In this document: positions 6,818 through 12,851 of the stretch, in pieces | How the letters are laid out: the number at the start of each line of letters is the position of its first letter | Numbering within the stretch: position 1 is the first letter of the stretch | Assembly: GCA_026692885.1 (NCBI GenBank) | Contig: JAPLNJ010001153.1 | Span: forward strand, 1-12,851 | DNA: 12,851 nucleotides | Source of the DNA: Planctomycetota bacterium | GTDB taxonomy: Bacteria > Planctomycetota > Planctomycetia > Pirellulales > Pirellulaceae | Reading direction: 5' to 3' | Translations under genes and position numbers: made by a program | Notes under the pieces: generated by a model | The model's database searches: none | Seen by the model: only the letters and a program-made list of their open reading frames with translations | What the model was told of the DNA's origin: nothing

Positions 6818-7141
6818 TCAATCGCCTGTTAGTTGCCTTTCGGACAGCCGGAAAGCCCAGATGCCTTCGGCCCCATCTTCGTGGCGATACCATGTTCCGA
6901 AAAGCAGAATCTCACCTTCAGCCCTGTATAAGGTCAGCTGCAACGAATCGTCCGGGTCCGGTCTTGGGTAGCCAAAGACTCCCTTGTAGTGGACACCATC
7001 ACGCGAAGTGGCCTTCAGGTGGCCCTTAATGCCCTCTTCTGACCAATCGAGCGAGAGGCTGCTTTTCGTCACTACCGCATCGACGACGTTGCCGTACGGC
7101 GTGGTGCCGGGCCAGTCGAATACGTGTCCCGTGTACTTCAT
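6818..7141 (-). CDS. Small hypothetical protein (107 residues) coupled to the helicase
   Basis: I do not recognise this family. The product is acidic, soluble and predicted mostly beta by eye: alternating segments such as NVVDAVVTKSSLSLDW (18-33), GIKGHLKATSRDGVHYKGVF (37-56), DSLQLTLYRAEGEILLFGTW (65-84) and EGIWAFRLSE (92-101) resemble a small beta-barrel or sandwich. It has no cysteines, signal peptide or membrane segment. The ATG lies 7 bp after the helicase stop, and its ribosome site GGAGGG (7153-7158, 11-nt spacing) falls inside the last helicase codons, so translation is almost certainly coupled. That makes it the strongest candidate for a dedicated partner or regulator of the helicase, by position only. 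Confidence 0.72.
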   Translation of the reverse strand: MKYTGHVFDWPGTTPYGNVVDAVVTKSSLSLDWSEEGIKGHLKATSRDGVHYKGVFGYPRPDPDDSLQLTLYRAEGEILLFGTWYRHEDGAEGIWAFRLSERQLTGD

Positions 7142-7148
7142 GGTGGCG

Positions 7149-10100
7149 TTATCCCTCCGGTTCCCTTGCCAAATCTGCCCGGCCCATCGCTTGGGCGATG
7201 CTTCGTAGGTGTTGACGGACCGCCTGCGGGTCGTCCAGGTCGCGGGATTGTACCACGATCACGGTGTAGCCGTCGAATTCTACGGCTTGGCGGATGAGTT
7301 GGTCCCGCTGGGCGGTCTTCGGGTCGCCGTGTAAAGCTCGGCTCATGCCGTCGAGGTAGACGGCGACCTTCGTTGGCTCGTGGAGCCAGTCGGGTTCGGT
7401 GGCGATGCCCAGCGTCGTCGTGATCCGTTTCCGGCAGTCACCGGCCGGGAAATGGTGATCCCGGAGCAATCGCAGAAGCTGGGCCTCTGGATTGTTCGAG
7501 GGCGTTCCTCCCTCGGACCGCTCTTCCTCGAAGACCGGCACGATGTCCCGGTAGCCCTGCGGCAAGTGGTCCAGTTTCACGACCAATTCCAGAGCCTTGT
7601 GCCTGTTCAGCAGCTCGTGGTGGAACTGGTTGCGGAACGTCTTGAGGCAGGCGTAACATGCTGTTTCGCAAGCCTGGGTGCAGCCCGCCAGCAGTTGCTT
7701 CGCCGTGGCAATCAGCTCCTGCCACCGAGCAAGCATCTGCTCCAGCAACCCCGAACCGCCCGGCATGGGGTCATAGATCAACAGGTCAATCTTGTCGTCG
7801 GGCTTCTGAACGATCAGCAGTTGCAGGTCTTCCGGCCCCATGTCGAGCAATCGCGTGGCGGCGGTGCGGAGGGCTTCGCCGATGTTGACACCGTCGGCCT
7901 CGCCGGCGATGGCATGGAATTGGAGCAGGTCCACCTCGGCCTGAACCGCGAGAGCGAGTCGGCCCACGTCCTTGCCGCACCGTTCCCTGTGGATCTTGGA
8001 GAACTGCCTGAGTTCGTCGGGCACCGCATACGGGGTCTTGGCGGCACCACAGACAGAACAGATCCAATGGCCGAGTTCGCCCTGCTTCACCCGGTTCGCC
8101 TCACCGAGGTTGATCAGTTCGATGCCCTGGCCGCGAACGTAGCTGACCTCGTGATCGCCGATCTTGAATGCCCTGCCGCCGCGGTTGCGTTTGCGGAGCC
8201 GGCCGAGCACCGACACGGGCATCGAGAACCGCAGGATTTCGTCTTCCGTGATCCGGCTTTCGTGGGCCAAGTCTAGGTCCGTGAGCGGCACGGCGTCAAT
8301 CGGGACGCCGCCCGACTGCCCATACGCAGCATCCCCGGCCTGATCCGTGATGGTGCGTTTTTCGACGTTGACATGGAGCGTGCGAATCCGAGCCGTTTCA
8401 TCGGCCCCCAGATGATACCGGCTGACGTAGAACGTGCCCCGGTTGGCGTACAGGCGATTACCGGGCACAAACTCCCGCAGTCCAATCACGTTGCTGCGGG
8501 ACAGATCGAAGGTTCGCGGCCCGGACTGGCGACCAAAGCCACGTCGGGCGGAGGCCGTGATGCCGCCTTCGTAGACGCCGTAGCCGGGCAGGAATCCCTC
8601 GACGCCCAGCACGGTCAGCGTGTACGTCGAACGGTCGCAGGTCACGATCGAGTTGATGAACTCATCGCAGCGTCGCAGCAGCTGTTCTTCTTCCCGGTCA
8701 ATCAGTCCCGCATCCTTCTTGCGATGCAGTTCAGACCGCGTTGACCGAGCCCAGGTCAAACGTCGATGCAGACGATTGATGACCACCGCGAGTTCGGTGG
8801 CGGTCTCGCAAATGGTCGCCTCGATGGCAGGCCGGGTCGCCAATTCCTTCGCCTCGTCGGGCCAATGCTGGGCAAACAGCGTCACCAGCCGATCCGCCAA
8901 CGAATCCTTGTTCTCCGTCAGCAGGTCATCCAGGGAGGCTGTGCTGGCGGGCGTGTCCCGGAAGTGGTTGTCTTCGTCCAGCAGGTACTTGCGGATGAAT
9001 GTTGGGAACAGCCCCTTGAGAAGTGCCCGGACTTGGTCTCCGTCGCCGCTTGGCATCCGAGATCGTAGCAGCAACTCGGACAGGATCGCCGACCGGATAT
9101 GCTTGGCAACCATCAACGGATTGCGGAGGTTGAACGTGGGGGCCTCGATTACGCCACCGAGGATTCGCAGCGGATCATCGAAGAAGTAGCGGTCGTGCGG
9201 TGAGCGTCGGCAGTAGGTCACAACCACCGCCATGCGTTCTTCGCGGCCGGCCCGACCGGCTCGCTGCCAGTAGTTGGTGGAACGCGGCGGCACGTTTCGC
9301 ATCAGGGCCATGTCCAAGGCCCCGATGTTGACGCCCATTTCCAGCGTGGGCGTGGCGACGAGGCAGTTGGTTCGCCCGTGGCGGGACTTGAAGTCGTTTT
9401 CGATCCGGTTGCGGGTTTCGCCTGGTACTTGAGCCGTGTGTTCTTCGGCACTGACCATCACGAAGGGACGGCCCATGAGCCAAACATCGTAGTTCTCGGC
9501 ATCAGGCTGCTCAGTCACGGTGGTGCCGTGGCAGTTGTGGCGGGTGCAAGCGGATTTCGGGGCACTTCGCGTGGTGACCCGCTGGCAGGTTGTGCAGCGT
9601 TCGCGGACCTGACACGGCTCGACGGTTAGCTTATCCAAGTTGATCTGCCAGACATCACCGGCCAAAGGCGTCTCCCGCTGGGACCGCAGCGTGACCTGCG
9701 TCAGGATCTTTGCCTCCTTCGTCAGGAAATCCCACAACAGCGTCGCGGCGGCGTCCACATCCACGGTGTTGGGATTTGTCGCCCATTTCTTCAGCAGGCC
9801 CTGGACCGCCGAGGCTCCTCGCGTGGCGATCAGCCCCCGGGCGTAGTTGTTGGACTGATCGGAGTTCAGCAGCAGACCCTCTGGCCGGAACTCCCGCAGT
9901 GGCAGCAGCCCGGCCTGGATGTAGGGGTCATCCTTGGGGTGGTAGTGGGAGTAGATCGGATCGCCCGTGACGTGCAAGATACGGTTCCGTCGCCAGTTGT
10001 CGAGGATCAGGCAGACGCCTTCGACGACCGCTTCCGGCGAAACGCCCAGCGTGACAGCCAAGTCTTGCAGACCCGTGCTTCCCGCGTGGACACCTTGGTA

Positions 10101-12635
10101 GACGACCCGTGCCAAACCCATCGACTCCAGGCAGTCGGTGCGGCGAACACCAGTGGTGAATTCACGCAGCACCATGTACCGCAGGGCCTTGTGGACCGGT
10201 ACCCATTTGTTGTGGCCGAAGGTCGCCGGGGCCTCTTCGCCGGTCAACTCAGGCAGCAAAGCGTCAATGAGATTGGCGTCTTTACGAAACGTCTCCATCA
10301 GCTTGTCGGTGATGCCATCCAGGGGCAGTGTCCTGCCGCTGACAGAGATGACCGAGTGCATCATGTGCCGCAGGCGGATACGGCGAGCGTGGTCCTGCAT
10401 CCAGCCGGCCTGGAACGCCGCATCTTGCCGACTGTCGGCGAAGATGATGAGTTTCTTGTGCCCATCAGGAGCCGCGTTGATCATCGCCTGGGCCAAGATG
10501 TGAACGTCGGCCACGGTCACGGCTTGGACCTTCCTGGCCGGTTCGATCTCTCGGCCACCGATGCGGAACGAAGTCGAACTACATGACGGACACGCCGAAA
10601 GATGTGAGCCGAAGGCCATCAACGGCAACAGCGGTTCTTTGTGCCCGCAGCCGTCAGCCAGGCATCGCGGCGATGGGTTGCGGTGCATGGCTCCGCATTG
10701 CCGGCAGCACCAGGCCTTCGGCCAGCGGGTGGACTTCGTGGATGTTCCGCCATCGGCCTCTTCCAGCAGTCGGTTCGTGAGCAGCAGCCTCGCGCCGGTC
10801 TCGGCTGGCGATGTGGACCAATAGGCGTTTTCGCTCCCGTCGTCGTTCTGGGTGGCGTTGCCGTGGTCAAAATCCTTGAGCTGGTTCTTCGCTCCCGTGG
10901 CGAATTTCAGCTCGGTGTACCACTTCTCGAAGAAATGCTGGCCACAACTCCGGCAGGTCAGCACCGGGAAGAAGGCATCGTCGTGGCGGCTGCCGTAGTG
11001 CTCCTTCGCATCCGCCAACGACAGGTGCAGACCGATGGTAGGATGGATTTCCAATCCGTCCCTCGTAGGATGGTCTTCCAGTCCGTCCTGGTAGGATCGG
11101 AGATCCAACCTACGCGAAGTCTGGTCGGATCGGAGATCCAACCTACTTTGTTCGCCACCGTCGAGGGCCACGACCATTTCATCCAGGCCACGGATGAAGA
11201 AGTGAACCTTGGGCCGCAACAGGGAATCGCCGCCCTTCTGAGCGGCGGCTCCGAGCACGAGGTAGCAAAGCAGTTCGGCGTTCGCCCGGTCACCTTCCGG
11301 CAATCGGCCGGAAGCCAGGCGTTGCGAAGTCTGCCACGCTGCCGCGTTCAGCCATTTCGGCTGCTTGAGGATCTTCGTCGTTTGGTACACATACTCGTTT
11401 GTCACCAGATGATCGAACAGGGAATCTCGCCAGTTCTCGCCCGGCTCGAACATCTGCCCCGTCAGCTCCTCGACCACGCTCTTGACGACTTCGATCTGCA
11501 CCGGCTCTGTAACCGCGTGCAGGATTCGTCCCAGACGCTCCATGCCGTCACCGAGCGGGGCCGCCGGCTTGTGGTGGTGGTCCGGCCATCTACGTTCGAC
11601 GTACGATTCGCCCACCAGCGTCACTTTGTTTGCGTCCACGCCGAAGAACCGCGAAGCAAAGCGGCGGGCCGTTTCGCCGTCGTCCCGGTCTTTCTTCGTC
11701 GGGTCCGAGAGCGTGGCCGACGTGCCGATGCAGGTGATCTCGTCGGGCGTCTTCCCAGCCAACGCCCGCAATCGTCGCACGAGGCAGCCGACCTCGGCCC
11801 CCGTGGCCCCGGCGTAGGTGTGGGCCTCGTCAAACACGAGGTACTTGAGCGGGGCGTCGGCGAACAGCGATATGTCGGGAAGCCGTGTTGCCAAGACTTC
11901 CAATTGCCGGTAATTCGTCAGCAGGATGCGGGGCTGGCGGGAGCGAATATCTTCTTCCGAGCAACATTCTTCGAGCGGGGCGAGCGGACGAACGGCCCGG
12001 TCTTCTTGGGCGGCCTCTTCCCGTCGCCTCTTCCGTTCCTCCAGGTACGCTTGCCGGGACGAGCCCCGGAAACGCTCGATGATGACGTCCGACTCCTTGT
12101 CCGGTGTCGTCCCGACCCACTGGCCGAAGGTGATCCCTGTGCCACCGAGCATATCCCGCAGGCGATCCAACTGATCGTTCGCCAGGGCGTTCATGGGATA
12201 GACCAGGATGGCCGCCAGGCCCGATGTGACGCCCTGGTCCCGCTGCCGCAACAGATCGTGCACGATCGGGTACAAGAACGACTCGGTTTTCCCTGAGCCG
12301 GTGCCTGTCGAGACCAACACGTGATGCCCGCCCCGTACCGCCTCGAAGACCTGTTGCTGATGCAGGTACATCGTCGGATAGCCGATCAGCCCAGGCATGA
12401 CCGGATGCAGGATGCCATCCTGAGCCAGCTTCTGGATGGATTCGCCCTTGGCGAACGATTCGGACAGCGAAACGAACGGCCCCTTGACCAGCGGGATGTC
12501 GAGCGACGATGGGCGTTCCAGGAGCTTCCGGGCTTGGCCGGCCAAGTCAGGGTCTGACAACGGGAACGCCGAGAACAAGTACCGGAGGAACTCGTCGCAG
12601 ACGCCGTGAGCGAATTGAACTGGGTTTATCGGCAT
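7149..12635 (-). CDS. Giant SF2 helicase with DUF1998/MZB-type and Vsr-like domains; candidate defence helicase (DruE-like)
   Basis: An 1828-residue cytosolic DNA helicase. RecA1 holds motif I STGTGSGKTES (109-119), motif Ia YPMNALANDQ (146-155), DEAH (269-272) and TSATL (305-309). RecA2 starts near IIFADSRQDAAFQAGWM (730-746), with motif V ATPTLEMGVNIGALDMA (1094-1110) and motif VI QRAGRAGREE (1124-1133). Between and around them lie CxxC-type clusters: C561/C564, C643-C663, C682/C685, C1008-C1035 and C1526/C1529 with H1549/C1553. C1652, C1656, C1660 and C1663 before FRNQFHHELLNRHKA form the MZB/DUF1998 signature. Residues about 1716-1815 resemble a Vsr/PD-(D/E)xK fold (EPDWLHEPTKVAVYLDG, LHG, RDQLIR, GYTVIVV). 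This architecture and length recall DruE (Druantia) or fused DrmA/DrmB (DISARM); MrfA-like repair helicases are much shorter. No Shine-Dalgarno precedes the ATG, only heptamer repeats. Residues about 498-533 derive from a repeat inserted in frame. Confidence 0.88.
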   Translation of the reverse strand: MPINPVQFAHGVCDEFLRYLFSAFPLSDPDLAGQARKLLERPSSLDIPLVKGPFVSLSESFAKGESIQKLAQDGILHPVMPGLIGYPTMYLHQQQVFEAVRGGHHVLVSTGTGSGKTESFLYPIVHDLLRQRDQGVTSGLAAILVYPMNALANDQLDRLRDMLGGTGITFGQWVGTTPDKESDVIIERFRGSSRQAYLEERKRRREEAAQEDRAVRPLAPLEECCSEEDIRSRQPRILLTNYRQLEVLATRLPDISLFADAPLKYLVFDEAHTYAGATGAEVGCLVRRLRALAGKTPDEITCIGTSATLSDPTKKDRDDGETARRFASRFFGVDANKVTLVGESYVERRWPDHHHKPAAPLGDGMERLGRILHAVTEPVQIEVVKSVVEELTGQMFEPGENWRDSLFDHLVTNEYVYQTTKILKQPKWLNAAAWQTSQRLASGRLPEGDRANAELLCYLVLGAAAQKGGDSLLRPKVHFFIRGLDEMVVALDGGEQSRLDLRSDQTSRRLDLRSYQDGLEDHPTRDGLEIHPTIGLHLSLADAKEHYGSRHDDAFFPVLTCRSCGQHFFEKWYTELKFATGAKNQLKDFDHGNATQNDDGSENAYWSTSPAETGARLLLTNRLLEEADGGTSTKSTRWPKAWCCRQCGAMHRNPSPRCLADGCGHKEPLLPLMAFGSHLSACPSCSSTSFRIGGREIEPARKVQAVTVADVHILAQAMINAAPDGHKKLIIFADSRQDAAFQAGWMQDHARRIRLRHMMHSVISVSGRTLPLDGITDKLMETFRKDANLIDALLPELTGEEAPATFGHNKWVPVHKALRYMVLREFTTGVRRTDCLESMGLARVVYQGVHAGSTGLQDLAVTLGVSPEAVVEGVCLILDNWRRNRILHVTGDPIYSHYHPKDDPYIQAGLLPLREFRPEGLLLNSDQSNNYARGLIATRGASAVQGLLKKWATNPNTVDVDAAATLLWDFLTKEAKILTQVTLRSQRETPLAGDVWQINLDKLTVEPCQVRERCTTCQRVTTRSAPKSACTRHNCHGTTVTEQPDAENYDVWLMGRPFVMVSAEEHTAQVPGETRNRIENDFKSRHGRTNCLVATPTLEMGVNIGALDMALMRNVPPRSTNYWQRAGRAGREERMAVVVTYCRRSPHDRYFFDDPLRILGGVIEAPTFNLRNPLMVAKHIRSAILSELLLRSRMPSGDGDQVRALLKGLFPTFIRKYLLDEDNHFRDTPASTASLDDLLTENKDSLADRLVTLFAQHWPDEAKELATRPAIEATICETATELAVVINRLHRRLTWARSTRSELHRKKDAGLIDREEEQLLRRCDEFINSIVTCDRSTYTLTVLGVEGFLPGYGVYEGGITASARRGFGRQSGPRTFDLSRSNVIGLREFVPGNRLYANRGTFYVSRYHLGADETARIRTLHVNVEKRTITDQAGDAAYGQSGGVPIDAVPLTDLDLAHESRITEDEILRFSMPVSVLGRLRKRNRGGRAFKIGDHEVSYVRGQGIELINLGEANRVKQGELGHWICSVCGAAKTPYAVPDELRQFSKIHRERCGKDVGRLALAVQAEVDLLQFHAIAGEADGVNIGEALRTAATRLLDMGPEDLQLLIVQKPDDKIDLLIYDPMPGGSGLLEQMLARWQELIATAKQLLAGCTQACETACYACLKTFRNQFHHELLNRHKALELVVKLDHLPQGYRDIVPVFEEERSEGGTPSNNPEAQLLRLLRDHHFPAGDCRKRITTTLGIATEPDWLHEPTKVAVYLDGMSRALHGDPKTAQRDQLIRQAVEFDGYTVIVVQSRDLDDPQAVRQHLRSIAQAMGRADLAREPEG
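11038..11146. repeat. Cluster of four palindromic repeat units inside the helicase gene
   Basis: On the plus strand two units in one orientation (11038-11064 and 11065-11090, both starting GTAGGATGG) are followed by two inverted units (11091-11113 and 11124-11146, both ending GGATCGGAGATCCAACCTAC). The reverse complement of the inverted units begins GTAGGTTGGATCTCCGATCC, which matches the direct units (GTAGGATGGATTTCCAATCC) at most positions. Each inverted unit also has an internal GGATC-GGA-GATCC stem. The cluster is translated in frame on the minus strand as helicase residues of about 498-533, with DLRSDQ, DLRSYQ, DGLEDHPT and DGLEIHPT as repeated peptides. It is probably an interspersed palindromic element like those in other planctomycete genes, analogous to Rickettsia palindromic elements. 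Confidence 0.85.
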
Positions 12636-12643
12636 CGTCAGTT

Positions 12644-12699
12644 GTCCGTGGTCCGTGGTCCGTGGTCCGTGGTCAGTGGTCAGTGGTCAGTGGTCAGTC
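12644..12699. repeat. Eight tandem 7-bp repeats before the helicase start
   Basis: Four copies of GTCCGTG (12644-12671) are followed by three of GTCAGTG and one GTCAGTC (12672-12699), giving 56 bp without interruption. Read on the minus strand they end 8 bp before the helicase ATG, where promoter and ribosome-site elements would be expected. The two blocks differ at one fixed position, which indicates stepwise duplication. Such arrays are prone to slippage. Confidence 0.95.
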
Positions 12700-12715
12700 G
12701 CCGCCGAAAAATAAC

Positions 12716-12758
12716 TCCCTCGCCCCGGTACTCCGGGGAGAGGGTTGGGGTGAGGGGC
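12716..12758 (-). repeat. Interspersed GC-rich repeat, copy 2, with hairpin
   Basis: This is the opposite-orientation copy of the repeat at 251-295. It carries an intact CCCCGG (12723-12728) / CCGGGG (12733-12738) stem with a 4-nt loop. On the minus strand it starts 16 bp after the stop codon of the partial gene at the window edge and is followed by GTTATTTTTC (12714-12705). It could attenuate or end that upstream transcript, but the T-run is not adjacent to the stem, so terminator function is uncertain. Confidence 0.65.
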
Positions 12759-12774
12759 AACGCCGTTAAGGATT

Positions 12775-12851
12775 TTACGCGGCTTGGTCTTGGCATTCGA
12801 GTTGAAGTAGTTTTAGTTTTTGGGTTTCTGTGGCCGCGGTTACCTTCGGTG
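12775..12851 (-). CDS. 3' end of a gene cut by the window edge
   Basis: On the minus strand one frame is open from the window edge to TAA at 12777-12775, giving 24 residues that end QKLKLLQLECQDQAA. The composition is that of ordinary protein, with an amphipathic helix-like end. The other two frames either stop at once or read through the interspersed repeat. It would be a co-directional gene ending about 139 bp before the helicase start, so it could be an upstream operon partner. Too little is visible to name it, and chance openness over 74 nt cannot be excluded. Confidence 0.35.
   Translation of the reverse strand, partial: PKVTAATETQKLKLLQLECQDQAA

Noticed and set aside
11038..11146. The repeat cluster as a CRISPR array
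   Set aside because: The units are 23-27 bp, adjacent or nearly so, and partly inverted relative to each other, without regular unique spacers. They also lie inside a coding frame.
10641..12296. A 551-codon open frame on the plus strand
   Set aside because: It lies wholly antisense to the helicase, has no recognisable motif and an Arg/Gly/Val-biased composition. It is a by-product of GC-rich codon use in the real gene.
7149..12635. Type I restriction HsdR or a CRISPR Cas3 identity for the helicase
   Set aside because: There is no HD nuclease or HsdR-type N-terminal nuclease domain. The MZB/DUF1998 cluster and the overall layout fit the DruE/DUF1998 helicases better.
12644..12699. The heptamer array as plasmid-type iterons or an origin
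   Set aside because: Units are only 7 bp and directly abutting, with no replication initiator gene or AT-rich tract beside them.

Overview
The window looks like a chromosomal stretch from a high-GC bacterium, most likely a member of the Planctomycetota. The grounds are indirect. They are the GC-rich coding sequence, a Tat-exported FAD oxidoreductase of a type common in that phylum, heptamer tandem repeats next to a gene start, and a palindromic repeat translated in frame into DGLEIHPT / DGLEDHPT-like peptides, which I associate with planctomycete genomes. No rRNA, tRNA, CRISPR array, integrase or recognisable transposase is visible.

Left part (1-3252, plus strand). A repeat-rich leader (1-382) holds a near-palindromic element of about 190 bp and one copy of an interspersed GC-rich repeat. 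Three plus-strand genes follow: a LolD-type ABC transporter ATPase (383-1204), a PLP fold-type IV aminotransferase of the branched-chain type (1311-2168), and a DUF1611 protein (2194-3252) only 25 bp further on. The last two look co-transcribed and probably act in amino-acid metabolism.

Right part (3014-12851, minus strand). Everything here is transcribed leftward. In transcription order there is the 3' tip of a gene cut by the window edge (12851-12775), a repeat-filled gap, and a 1828-residue SF2 helicase (12635-7149). The helicase carries a C-terminal MZB/DUF1998-type cysteine cluster and a Vsr-like nuclease-fold tail. After it come a 107-residue protein 7 bp downstream (7141-6818), a pRiA4b ORF-3 family protein (6740-5757), a Tat-signal FAD oxidoreductase (5738-4323), an unrecognised 228-residue protein (4257-3571), and a coding fragment (3502 to about 3222) that collides tail-to-tail with the DUF1611 gene.

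The helicase has the size and domain content of the large DUF1998 helicases of anti-phage systems (DruE of Druantia, and the DrmA/DrmB pair of DISARM). With its coupled small gene it is the best candidate for an undescribed or partly described defence module. No other Druantia or DISARM component is visible, and the upstream neighbour is cut off. The most unusual single signal is a 109-bp cluster of four palindromic repeat units lying in frame inside the helicase gene, which adds about 36 residues between its two RecA domains. The second is a tandem array of eight 7-bp repeats ending 8 bp before the helicase start codon, where a ribosome binding site would be expected.
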